A DNA stretch of 8,871 nucleotides from DALYJJ01 sp031969915 (lineage in GTDB: Bacteria > Acidobacteriota > Terriglobia > Bryobacterales > Bryobacteraceae). A program made the translations under genes and the position numbers. Positions 1 through 6,882 of this stretch are shown here, in pieces; position 1 is the stretch's first letter, and every line of letters starts with the position of its first letter. Below the pieces are notes generated by a model. That model was given only the letters and a program-made list of their open reading frames with translations, had not been told where the DNA came from and did no database searches. The stretch spans positions 1 to 8,871 of the forward strand of contig DALYJJ010000207.1 of NCBI GenBank assembly GCA_031969915.1. Reading direction: 5' to 3'.

Positions 1-396
1 GAACTCCTTCGTCGCGTCCAGTAGCGTGGAGGTCCAGGACGGTCCGTCCTCGGCTTGCGTCAGCCGGCGCAGGTTCTGGTTGAGTGTCTCGGCCAGTTCG
101 CGCCGGGCCAGCGCGCGCGCCGTGCGCACCGCCGCCTCCAACTCCGCCGTGTGCCGCCGAGAAGCCGTCTGCTCCGCTTCCTCCACCGCCGCCCGCGTGG
201 CCTCTCCCGCCTCCCGGGCCAGTTCCTCGAAGCGCTCCGCCAACACCCGCTCCAGGTGCGCGGACCACCCCTCGCGAAGCCGCTCCTCCACTCGCTCCAC
301 GTGCAACTGCCAGGCGGCGCTCAACTGGTCGCGCGCGGCCGATTCCGCGTCCGCGAACACTTCGGAAAGGACGGTTGCGTGAGGGGTCTCTGCCAT
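1..396 (-). CDS. Coiled-coil protein, N-terminal part (runs off left edge)
   Basis: This reading frame starts at ATG (396-394) and stays open for 132 codons to the left edge, so the C-terminus is missing. The protein starts MAETPHATVLSEVFADAESA. From about residue 15 to 110 it is almost entirely Ala, Glu, Arg and Leu with heptad-like spacing (for example EERLREGWSAHLERVLAERF), which predicts a long alpha-helical coiled coil. There is no signal peptide or membrane segment in the visible part, so it is probably cytoplasmic. The last visible stretch (LNQNLRRLTQAEDGPSW, then TSTLLDATKEF) reads like a linker into a globular domain. A GAF-like sensor domain could follow, but that is a guess from resemblance and cannot be checked here. 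It is divergent from the penicillin acylase gene. The start has only a weak purine-rich leader (AGAGAG) before it. The plus-strand frames over this region are low-complexity Arg/Pro/Ser shadows. Function unknown. Confidence 0.75.
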   Translation of the reverse strand, partial: MAETPHATVLSEVFADAESAARDQLSAAWQLHVERVEERLREGWSAHLERVLAERFEELAREAGEATRAAVEEAEQTASRRHTAELEAAVRTARALARRELAETLNQNLRRLTQAEDGPSWTSTLLDATKEF

Positions 397-490
397 GCGC
401 TCTCTGTCTCTGAGTGTAGCGCGGACGCCGTTTTCCTCTCCAACGTTTTCGTGCCGTAATGTTTTCCGCCTCCTGGAGTACCATAACCGG
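397..490. promoter_or_regulatory. Divergent intergenic promoter region
   Basis: These 94 bp separate two divergent genes and must hold both promoters unless either start is wrong. The centre is less GC-rich than its surroundings. For the minus-strand coiled-coil gene a TACACT box (413-418, minus strand) sits about 17 nt before the start codon, with a TTG-containing candidate -35 near 438-443. For the plus-strand acylase gene the best -10-like hexamer is TAATGT (457-462), without a convincing -35. These box assignments are weak pattern matches. No inverted repeat strong enough to call an operator was seen. Confidence 0.35.
475..478 (+). promoter_or_regulatory. Ribosome binding site of the penicillin acylase gene
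   Basis: GGAG lies 12 nt upstream of the ATG at 491, a slightly long but usable spacing. It supports the 491 start over the in-frame ATG at 395, which would place 32 extra non-signal-like residues ahead of the signal peptide and would overlap the start codon of the divergent gene. Confidence 0.45.
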
Positions 491-2692
491 ATGTCCCCGC
501 TGCCGCCGCGCCTTCTCATCCTGCTCGCGCTCTGCCCGGCGCTGCCCGCCGAAACAGTGAAACTCAACGGCCTCACAAAACCCGTCGAGGTTCTTCGCGA
601 CCGTTGGGGCGTGCCCCACATCTATGCCGCCACGCAAGCCGACCTCTTCTTCGCCCAGGGCTACATGGCTGCGCGCGACCGCCTCTTCCAACTCGACCTC
701 TGGCGCCGCACGGGCAGCGGGCAGATGGCCGAGGTCGTCGGCCCGCAACACGTCAAACGCGACCGCCTGGCGCGCCTGCTTCGCTATCGCGGCGACTGGG
801 CCGCCGAATGGTCCAGCTACGCGCCCGAGGCGCGCGCGATCGTCACCGCCTTCACCAACGGCATCAACGCCTACATCAAGAGCCTGAACGGGCGCCGCCC
901 CCGCGAGTTCGAACTGGCGGGCTTCGATCCCGGCCTGTGGCGCCCGGAAGACGTGCTCAGCCGCATGCCCGCCTTTGAGATGCTTCGCAACCTGAGCCGC
1001 GAGCTGTCGCGCGCCGGGCACATCGGCCGCTACGGTGCGAAGGCCGTTGAGGAGCGGCAACCCGCTGACCCGCCGGCGAAGCTGGAGTTTGCCGGAGGCC
1101 TTTCGCCCGCCGATTTCCCGCCCGATCTCGCCGACGCGATCGGCCTTTCGCCGCCCTCCGCCGACGGCGAGTTCGACGGCAGCAATAACTGGGTGGCCGC
1201 CGGTTCGCTCACCGTCACGGGCAAACCCATGCTCGCCAACGATCCGCATCGCTCGCTGCTTCTTCCTTCGCTCCGCAAGACCGTCCATCTGGTGGCGCCC
1301 GGCTGGAACGTCATCGGAGCGGGCGAACCGGCACTGCCCGGCATCGCGCTCGGCCATAACCAGGACGTCGCCTTCGGCTTCACCATCGTCGGCATGGATC
1401 AGCAGGACCTCTACGTGGAGACGCTGAACCCGCGCCACCCCAACGAATACTCGTATCGCGGCGCCTGGCGCCGGATGGACGTCGTGAAGGAGACCATTGC
1501 CGTGCGCGGCAGCGCGGCCGTGGAGGTGGAACTCAAGTACACGCGCAACGGGCCGGTGCTCTACGAGGACCGCTCCCGACAGAAAGCGTACGCCCTGCGC
1601 TGGGTCGGCGCCGAGCCCGGCGGCGCGGCGTACCTGCCGGCGCTGACCCTCGCCCGGGCCGCCAACTGGCCCCAGTTCCTCGCTGCCGCCGCCCGCTATA
1701 AGACGCCCTCGGAGAACCTGATCTACGCCGATCGCGCCGGGCACATCGGCTGGATCGCAGCCGGCCAGATGCCGGTGCGGCCCAACTGGAACGGCTTGCT
1801 CCCCGTGCCCGGCCACACCGGCGAATACGAATGGAGCGGCTTCCTCAAGACCTCCCAACTACCCCAGGAATTCGATCCCAAGCGCGGTTACATCGCCACC
1901 GCCAACCACAACATCCTGCCGCCCGGTTACCCGCACCGGATCGGACATGAGTTCGCCGCGCGCTTCCGCTTTGACCGATTGCAGGAACTCTTTGCCGAGC
2001 CCCGCAAGTACTCCCTGGAGGATTTCCAACGGATCCAGTTCGACGTCGCCTCCGTGCCCGCGCGCCGCCTCCAGCAGATTGTGAAGCGCTGGGAGCGCCG
2101 CCCCGGGGAGGCGAACCTGCTCCTCGCATGGGATTGCCGCATGGAAGCGTCGTCCGCCCCCGCGCTCCTCTATGCCGTGTGGGCGGCGAAACTGCCCGCC
2201 GCGATCTTCGGTCCCGGTCCGGCGGTTTCGCTCGCCCTCGTGCTCCGCGCGCTTGAAGCGGACCCGGCCGCGCACTCCGGCGCGCTGGCCCGTTCGTTCA
2301 ATGAGGCGCTGGTCGAAATCCGCCGTGCCTACGGCGCCGATCCCGCACGCTGGCAGTGGGGCGCGCTCCACAAGGCGCACTTCCGCCATCCGCTCGGCCG
2401 TGCGGAGTTCGACCTTGGCCCGGTTTCGACGCCCGGCGATGCCAACACCGTGAATGCCGCCGGCGGCCGGCTGTGGCAGCACTCGCACGGCGCGTCATAC
2501 CGCCAGATCCTGGACACCAGCGACTGGGACAAGTCCGTGATCACCAACGTCCCGGGCGAATCCGGCGATCCCGCGAGCCCGCATTACGCCAACCTGCTCG
2601 ACGATTGGGCGAAGGGCCGCTATCATCCGCTGCCCTACTCGCGCAAGGCGGTGGAGGCGGCCACGATAGAGCGGATCACGCTCGCGCCCTAG
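491..2692 (+). CDS. Penicillin acylase family protein (Ntn hydrolase)
   Basis: This encodes 733 residues, a normal length for the penicillin acylase (S45) family. These enzymes are made as one exported precursor and cut themselves into alpha and beta chains; the new N-terminal Ser of the beta chain hydrolyses amide bonds of acylated substrates. Residues 1-20 are a signal peptide (MSPLPPRLLILLAL, then CPALPA), implying a periplasmic enzyme. The alpha part opens with VEVLRDRWGVPHIYA and contains AQGYMAARDRLFQLD. The processing site is Gly230/Ser231 in DGSNNWVAAGS, followed by GKPMLANDPH. GHNQDVAFGFT (Ala294, beta 64) and TANHN (Asn472, beta 242) match the oxyanion-hole regions, the latter almost exactly at beta Asn241 of E. 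coli penicillin G acylase. The C-terminus has the family block GESGDPASPHY, then WAKGRYHPL. Substrate cannot be read from sequence: penicillin-type side chains, N-acyl homoserine lactones and other acyl amides are all possible. It is probably monocistronic and converges on the permease gene with 4 bp between stop codons. Confidence 0.93.
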   Translation: MSPLPPRLLILLALCPALPAETVKLNGLTKPVEVLRDRWGVPHIYAATQADLFFAQGYMAARDRLFQLDLWRRTGSGQMAEVVGPQHVKRDRLARLLRYRGDWAAEWSSYAPEARAIVTAFTNGINAYIKSLNGRRPREFELAGFDPGLWRPEDVLSRMPAFEMLRNLSRELSRAGHIGRYGAKAVEERQPADPPAKLEFAGGLSPADFPPDLADAIGLSPPSADGEFDGSNNWVAAGSLTVTGKPMLANDPHRSLLLPSLRKTVHLVAPGWNVIGAGEPALPGIALGHNQDVAFGFTIVGMDQQDLYVETLNPRHPNEYSYRGAWRRMDVVKETIAVRGSAAVEVELKYTRNGPVLYEDRSRQKAYALRWVGAEPGGAAYLPALTLARAANWPQFLAAAARYKTPSENLIYADRAGHIGWIAAGQMPVRPNWNGLLPVPGHTGEYEWSGFLKTSQLPQEFDPKRGYIATANHNILPPGYPHRIGHEFAARFRFDRLQELFAEPRKYSLEDFQRIQFDVASVPARRLQQIVKRWERRPGEANLLLAWDCRMEASSAPALLYAVWAAKLPAAIFGPGPAVSLALVLRALEADPAAHSGALARSFNEALVEIRRAYGADPARWQWGALHKAHFRHPLGRAEFDLGPVSTPGDANTVNAAGGRLWQHSHGASYRQILDTSDWDKSVITNVPGESGDPASPHYANLLDDWAKGRYHPLPYSRKAVEAATIERITLAP

Positions 2693-2696
2693 CTGC

Positions 2697-5201
2697 CTAC
2701 TCATACCGCAGCGCGCGCGCCGGCTCGATGCGTAACGCGCGGCGCACCGGTCCGGCCAGGGACGCGGCGGCAACTACCAGGAAAAGCGCTCCGGCGGCGG
2801 CGTAGCTCACCGGATCGAGCGGGCTCACGCCATACAGTTCGCTCGCCAGCGCGCTCGAAAGGGCCGCCGCCAGGCCCAGGCCGCAGAGCGCGCCGATGCT
2901 CACCGGCCATCGGAAGCGACCCACGGTCACCCGCAGCACGTCGGCGGCGGGCGCGCCAATGGCCACGCGGATGCCGATCTCCCGCGTCTGTTGGGCCACC
3001 GTGTACGCCGCGATCCCATACACGCCCACCGCCGCCAGCGCCAGGGCCGCCAGCCCCAGCGCCGACACGATCAGCGCCCCCGCCCGCGCCGTCTCCGTGC
3101 GCCGCTCGAAGTTCTCCTGTACCAGTTCGAGCTTCGGCCGCATCCGTGGATCCACGCTCCGCGCGGCCTCGCTCACCTTCGCCGCCACAGCCTCCACGCC
3201 GCCCGCCGCCCGCACCACCAGCACCGAATTCAGCAGTGATTCCCCGTTCGCCGGGAAGTACGCTTCCGCCGTGGACGAATCGCGAAACGCAACCGTTCTC
3301 GCCGTCCCCGCGACGCCCACCACCGTCGTCCCCTTACGCCCCGGCAACTCCTGGCCCAACGCGCTCTGCCCCGGCCACAGCGTGTTCGCCAATGCCTCGC
3401 TCACCACCACGGCGTTCGCCTCGCCGTCGCGAAACGCGCGCCCCTGGCGAATCGGAATCCGAAGCGTTTCGAAGTAGCTCGCGTCGGTCGAGTAACTCAC
3501 CACGCGCTGGCGGCCGCCGGGCCGGGCGATCTCGAAGGACGACATCATATTCCCGAACGGCGCCAGCGAGGACGCGGCCACCGAGGCCACCCCCGGCGCC
3601 GCCCCGATCCTCGCCCGCAAAGCTTCGAAGTACGCGGCGGACGCCTCCGGCGTGTAGCCGTACTCCGCCAGCGCCGGCGTCACGCTGATCGCATTCGCGT
3701 ACTCAAAGCCGGGATTGGCCGTGAGCGCGCGCAACAATCCCCGCACGAACAACCCCGCCACCACCAGCAGCAGGCAGCACGCGGCCACCTGCACGCCCAC
3801 GAACAGAAACCGCAGCCGGTTCCGGGCCCGCTTCGCCCGCGTCGCCTGCAGCGCCGGGACGAAGCCGAAAACGAGCGTCGCCATCGCCGCCAGCCCGCCC
3901 GCCACCAGCGCCAGCCGCCAGTCGAATGCCGGGTTCAGGAAGGATGGCGCGCCGGTCGCGCTCAGGATGTATCGCGCCCCCCAATAGCTCGCCGCCAAGC
4001 CCGCCGCCGTCCCCAGCGCCGCCAGCAGCAGGCTCTCCGTCAGCAACTGCCGGATCAGCCGGCCCCGCGAAGCGCCCACCGCGGAACGAATCGAAAACTC
4101 GCGCGCCCGCCCCAGCCCGCGCGCCAGCATCAGGTTGCCCAGATTCGCGCACGCTGCCGCCAGCACGGACAACACCAGCGCCGCGATCAGCCCCAGCACC
4201 GGATACATCTCCTCCTTTTCGCGCTCGTCGATGTGAGCGATGTAGGCGCCCGGTATGGCTGGCAGCCACTCGCCGTCCCAGATGTCTTTCGGGTACGCCT
4301 TGCGCATCGCTTCCACTAGGCTCCGCGCTTCGCCTTCCGCCGCCTTCGGCGACTCGCCCTGGCGCAAGCGCCCGAACAGCACGAAGCTCTTTTCAAAACT
4401 CGTCCGCAGTCGGCTGCCCTCCACAACCTGAGGCTCTTGTTCGAGCGGCAGCCACAGGGCTGCGTCGCTCGGGTCCAGGTCCGCCTGCTGGTACGCGCCG
4501 ACGCCCACAACCGTCGCCAGTTTGCCGTTCACGCGAATCGTGCGGCCCACCACCGAAGGGTCCCCGCCGAAGTGCGCCGTCCAGAAAGGATGCGTCAGCA
4601 CAGCCACCAGCGGCGCGGTGGCCGAATCGTCGCCGGGCTCCAGCAGCCGGCCCGCCGCCGCGCGCGCTCCCGTCTCGGAAAACCAGTTCCCCGTTACGAA
4701 CCGCGCATTCGCCGTGCGGTTCCCGTCGAGCGCCACTTCGCCGCGCGACACCCCCATCACCGCCGAAAGCGTCTTCGCGTGCGCGCCCAGAAACTTCATA
4801 TGCGGATAGGAGGCGTTCGATGTGCTCGCCTGCGGCGACCGCCGCGTGAACCGCACGATCGTGTGCGGGTCCTTCACCTCGAGCGGCTTCAACACCGCCA
4901 GGTTGAAAATCTGAAATCCGCTCAGGTTCACGCCGATGCCCAACGCCAGGATCAGCACCGCGGAGAGCGTGAACGCCGGAGCCTTCACCAGCAGCCGCAG
5001 CCCAAACGTGACGTCCTGCCGCAGCCGGTCGAGCCAACCCCACCCGTACACCTCCGCCGCCTCTTCGCGCAACCGCAGCCGGTTCCCGAACCCCGCCGGC
5101 GCACCCATTGCCTCACGGTGCGCTTCCATTTCCTCCGCCAGTTCTCGCTCCATTCGCGAGCGCCGCGCCAGGTATCCGATTCTCCGCAGCCAATCTCTCA
5201 T
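2697..5201 (-). CDS. ABC transporter permease, ADOP (MacB/FtsX-like) family
   Basis: This encodes 834 residues with the duplicated FtsX layout of ADOP permeases. Residues 1-60 form the charged cytoplasmic head of that family (RRSRMERELAEEMEAHREAM). TM1 is at about 76-104, followed by a MacB-type periplasmic domain (about 108-330). The first FtsX domain lies at about 333-450, with a cytoplasmic loop ARGLGRAREFSIRSAVGASR (360-379). A further TM (about 466-490), a second periplasmic domain (about 495-700) and a second FtsX domain (about 706-820, loop REIGIRVAIGA at 740-750) complete it. I count about eight membrane spans. Family members are inner-membrane proteins related to MacB and lipoprotein-release permeases; most have no linked ATPase, and none is present here, so the partner and substrate are unknown. 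The start codon directly abuts the PadR stop codon and has a strong Shine-Dalgarno sequence inside the PadR gene, so the two genes form one PadR-controlled operon. The reading frame is intact. Confidence 0.93.
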   Translation of the reverse strand: MRDWLRRIGYLARRSRMERELAEEMEAHREAMGAPAGFGNRLRLREEAAEVYGWGWLDRLRQDVTFGLRLLVKAPAFTLSAVLILALGIGVNLSGFQIFNLAVLKPLEVKDPHTIVRFTRRSPQASTSNASYPHMKFLGAHAKTLSAVMGVSRGEVALDGNRTANARFVTGNWFSETGARAAAGRLLEPGDDSATAPLVAVLTHPFWTAHFGGDPSVVGRTIRVNGKLATVVGVGAYQQADLDPSDAALWLPLEQEPQVVEGSRLRTSFEKSFVLFGRLRQGESPKAAEGEARSLVEAMRKAYPKDIWDGEWLPAIPGAYIAHIDEREKEEMYPVLGLIAALVLSVLAAACANLGNLMLARGLGRAREFSIRSAVGASRGRLIRQLLTESLLLAALGTAAGLAASYWGARYILSATGAPSFLNPAFDWRLALVAGGLAAMATLVFGFVPALQATRAKRARNRLRFLFVGVQVAACCLLLVVAGLFVRGLLRALTANPGFEYANAISVTPALAEYGYTPEASAAYFEALRARIGAAPGVASVAASSLAPFGNMMSSFEIARPGGRQRVVSYSTDASYFETLRIPIRQGRAFRDGEANAVVVSEALANTLWPGQSALGQELPGRKGTTVVGVAGTARTVAFRDSSTAEAYFPANGESLLNSVLVVRAAGGVEAVAAKVSEAARSVDPRMRPKLELVQENFERRTETARAGALIVSALGLAALALAAVGVYGIAAYTVAQQTREIGIRVAIGAPAADVLRVTVGRFRWPVSIGALCGLGLAAALSSALASELYGVSPLDPVSYAAAGALFLVVAAASLAGPVRRALRIEPARALRYE

Positions 5202-5528
5202 TTACGCTCCCCGTAGCACGGCCTGAATCGCCGCCTGCGCTTCTTCGTACTCCGCCATACCGGCCTGCAACTGCTTCCGCCCCGCCGGCGTCAGCTTGTA
5301 CTCCCGCACCCGCCGGTTCGTCTCCGAGGTGGTCCACGCCGCCTGCACCCAGCCCTTCAGCAGCAGCCGTTGCAGCGCCGGGTACAGCGACCCCTCTTCC
5401 ACGGCGAGCACCTCCTGCGAAAGGACGTGAATCCGCTGCGCGATCGCGTAGCCGTGCAGCGGTCCCGCCTGGAGTACTTTCAGAATCAGGAGCGCCAGTG
5501 CGCCTTGTGGCATTTCAATTCTAGGCAT
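5202..5528 (-). CDS. PadR family transcriptional regulator
   Basis: This encodes 108 residues, the usual size of the short PadR group that is a winged helix-turn-helix plus one C-terminal dimerisation helix. Landmarks in order: PQGALALLILKVL (helix 1), GPLHGYAIAQRI (residues 22-33), VEEGSLYPALQRLLLKGWV (43-61, recognition helix and following helix), the wing NRRVREYKLTPAGRKQL (71-87), and a C-terminal helix MAEYEEAQAAIQAVL. Proteins of this kind repress their own operon and usually sit directly before an ADOP permease, exactly as here. The ATG at 5528 was chosen because it gives the usual 5-6 residues before the helix-1 motif; an in-frame ATG at codon 6 (5513) is the alternative. Neither has a clear Shine-Dalgarno sequence. 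The start codon lies inside a perfect palindrome and only a short leader follows the predicted transcription start, so translation may be leaderless or nearly so. The inducing ligand is unknown. Confidence 0.92.
   Translation of the reverse strand: MPRIEMPQGALALLILKVLQAGPLHGYAIAQRIHVLSQEVLAVEEGSLYPALQRLLLKGWVQAAWTTSETNRRVREYKLTPAGRKQLQAGMAEYEEAQAAIQAVLRGA
5207..5212 (-). promoter_or_regulatory. Ribosome binding site of the permease gene, inside the PadR gene
   Basis: On the minus strand GGGGAG lies 5 nt before the permease ATG (5201-5199) and overlaps the last codons of the PadR gene (Arg-Gly-Ala-stop). The PadR TAA (5204-5202) is immediately followed by the permease ATG with no intervening base. 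This fixes the permease start and suggests translational coupling. Confidence 0.75.
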
Positions 5529-5546
5529 AGAAAGTCTATGCCTAGA
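5520..5546. promoter_or_regulatory. Perfect palindrome over the PadR start codon: likely PadR operator
   Basis: CTAGGCATAG (5521-5530) and CTATGCCTAG (5536-5545) are exact reverse complements separated by AAAGT; one more T/A pair (5520/5546) extends the arms to 11 bp. The element touches the predicted -10 box (5546-5551), spans the expected transcription start and contains the PadR ATG (5528-5526). A bound dimer here would block both promoter and start codon. PadR-family repressors bind such dyads at their own promoters, so autoregulation of the PadR-permease operon is the natural reading; binding itself is inferred. Confidence 0.75.
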
Positions 5547-5574
5547 GGCTAAAGGAAGCGCGGTCCGCTGTCAA
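5546..5574 (-). promoter_or_regulatory. Sigma-70-type promoter of the PadR-permease operon
   Basis: On the minus strand a perfect TTGACA (5574-5569) is followed after 17 nt by TAGCCT (5551-5546), which keeps the TAxxxT core of a -10 box. Transcription would start about 10 nt before the PadR ATG, inside the palindrome. A second hexamer, TAGACT (5538-5533), lies 4 nt before the ATG and could act as the -10 of a leaderless transcript, but its distance from TTGACA is too long for that pair. Confidence 0.65.
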
Positions 5575-5576
5575 GT

Positions 5577-5608
5577 CGATTTTCCGCGCGCCGATTTTCC
5601 GCGCGCCG
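5577..5608. repeat. 15-bp tandem repeat just upstream of the PadR promoter
   Basis: The unit CGATTTTCCGCGCGC occurs twice without mismatch (5577-5591 and 5592-5606), and the first two bases of a third unit follow. It begins 2 bp beyond the -35 box and ends 15 bp from the stop codon of the serine hydrolase gene. The GCGCGC cores of the two copies can pair with each other as a short GC hairpin, but no T-run follows, so it is not a good intrinsic terminator. It could be a direct-repeat protein site or a replication-slippage duplication; the sequence does not decide. Confidence 0.7.
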
Positions 5609-5623
5609 GCCCGCGTGCCCGCC

Positions 5624-6850
5624 CTAGTCCACGATCGCCTGGTAGACCAGCGTCGAAAACAGCGAGAGCGAAGGCGTGTCGAACGGCATCTGCTGCTGGA
5701 AGAGAATCGTCACCAGGCGCTCCTTGGGGTCCATACGGAAGTACGTGCTCGCCGCCCCGTCCCAGCCGAACTGCCCCACGCTGCCCGGGATGCCGCCCTT
5801 GGCGATGTCCAGGCGGACCGAACCGCCCAACCCAAACCCGTAAGCGCCCTGCGGATCGATGGAGGGCTCCTTCAGCGTGCTCAGGTGGTTGCCCGTCATC
5901 AGTTCCACCGTCTTGCGGCTCAGCAGGCGGACGCCTTCCAGTTCCCCGCCGTTCAGCAGCATCTGCCCGAACCGCGCGTAGTCCCCGATGGTAGAGTACA
6001 AACCCATCCCGCCGTAGGGCACTCCCTCGGTGGGTGAGACGGCCTCCATTTGCGTCTCGGCGAGCTTTCCATCCTTGATCGTGTAGGTCTTGGCCAGCCG
6101 TCCCAACTTCGCTTCCGGAAGCTTCCAATGCGTATCGTTCATCTTCAGCGGCGTCAGGATGCGCGTCTCGACGAACCGGTCGAAGGGCATGCCGGATGCG
6201 GCCTCCACCACGTAGCCCAGCACATCGGTGTTGATCCCGTAGTTGTACTTCTCGCCCGGCTGGGCCACCAGCGGCAGCGCCGCCACCTTCCGGATGAAGT
6301 CCTTGAGCGTGGGTGCTTCGAAGACCTTCGCCCTCCGGTACAGCTCGGGAACCGGATCGTTTCCCCAGTTGTAGGTCATCCCGCTGGTATGCGTCAGCAG
6401 GTGTTTCACCGTCACCGGCCGCACGGCGTCGGCGAGAATGGGAGCGTCCGCCGTCCCGCCCGTGAGCACGCGCAGGTTCTTGAGCTCCGGAACGTGTTTG
6501 GAGACCGGATCGGCCAGCGTCAGCTTTCCTTCCTCCACCAGCATCATCGCGGCCACGCTGGTCACCACTTTGGTCATCGACCAGATCCGGCAGATGGTGT
6601 CCTTCTCCATCGGCAGTTTCCGCGCGACGTCCCGGTACCCGTACGTCCGCCAGTCGGCGATCCGTCCATTCCGCAGAACCAGCGTCACCGCCCCGGCGCG
6701 CTCGCCGCGCTCAATCATCTCCTGAAAACGTGCATGCAGGCGCCCCAGGCGCTCGGGAGACAACCCCTCCTTCTCGGGTGTGGAGAGGGGTAACGGCTGG
6801 CTCCAGAGGATTCCCGCCAGCATCACGGCGCAAACTGCGAATCGAAGCAT
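5624..6850 (-). CDS. Exported serine hydrolase, beta-lactamase / EstB-like family
   Basis: This encodes 408 residues of the class C beta-lactamase-related family, which includes esterases, D-amino-acid peptidases and true beta-lactamases. A signal peptide opens the protein (MLRFAVCAVMLAGILWSQ). The catalytic SxxK is S91-M-T-K94 in RIWSMTKVVTS. The family block HLLTHTSGMTY is at 150-160. The general-base tyrosine is probably Tyr204 in YNYGINTDVLGYV, which resembles the EstB-type YSxxxDVLG motif rather than the YxN of true class C beta-lactamases. The third motif is GWDGAAST (362-369), a W-x-G version in place of KTG. Together these favour an EstB-like esterase or peptidase over a beta-lactamase; the substrate is unknown. 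The start at 6850 was chosen for the signal peptide; an upstream in-frame ATG (6907) adds 19 polar residues and overlaps the previous gene. It follows the 6883-7749 gene by 32 nt on the same strand and is probably co-transcribed. No clear ribosome binding site is seen. Confidence 0.9.
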   Translation of the reverse strand: MLRFAVCAVMLAGILWSQPLPLSTPEKEGLSPERLGRLHARFQEMIERGERAGAVTLVLRNGRIADWRTYGYRDVARKLPMEKDTICRIWSMTKVVTSVAAMMLVEEGKLTLADPVSKHVPELKNLRVLTGGTADAPILADAVRPVTVKHLLTHTSGMTYNWGNDPVPELYRRAKVFEAPTLKDFIRKVAALPLVAQPGEKYNYGINTDVLGYVVEAASGMPFDRFVETRILTPLKMNDTHWKLPEAKLGRLAKTYTIKDGKLAETQMEAVSPTEGVPYGGMGLYSTIGDYARFGQMLLNGGELEGVRLLSRKTVELMTGNHLSTLKEPSIDPQGAYGFGLGGSVRLDIAKGGIPGSVGQFGWDGAASTYFRMDPKERLVTILFQQQMPFDTPSLSLFSTLVYQAIVD

Positions 6851-6882
6851 ACGGGCGAAGATATCACGCCTCGAACGCCAAC

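Noticed and set aside
395..490. Upstream in-frame ATG at 395 for the penicillin acylase (32 extra residues)
   Set aside because: The extension is not signal-like, overlaps the start codon of the divergent gene, and the ATG at 491 has a GGAG ahead of it and begins directly with a good signal peptide.
3926..4849. 307-residue plus-strand frame opposite the permease gene
   Set aside because: Pro/Arg/Ser/Ala-rich with no recognisable domain; it is the expected antisense shadow of a GC-rich gene with strong third-position bias.
5571..5623. Possible intrinsic terminator after the serine hydrolase gene
   Set aside because: GCGCGC cores can form a short hairpin, but no T-run follows on the minus strand, and the sequence is better described as a tandem repeat.
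491..6850. A beta-lactam degradation and efflux cluster made of acylase, beta-lactamase-like hydrolase and MacB-like permease
   Set aside because: The three genes are in separate transcription units, the hydrolase motifs are EstB-like, and the permease substrate is unknown; proximity alone does not support a shared pathway.
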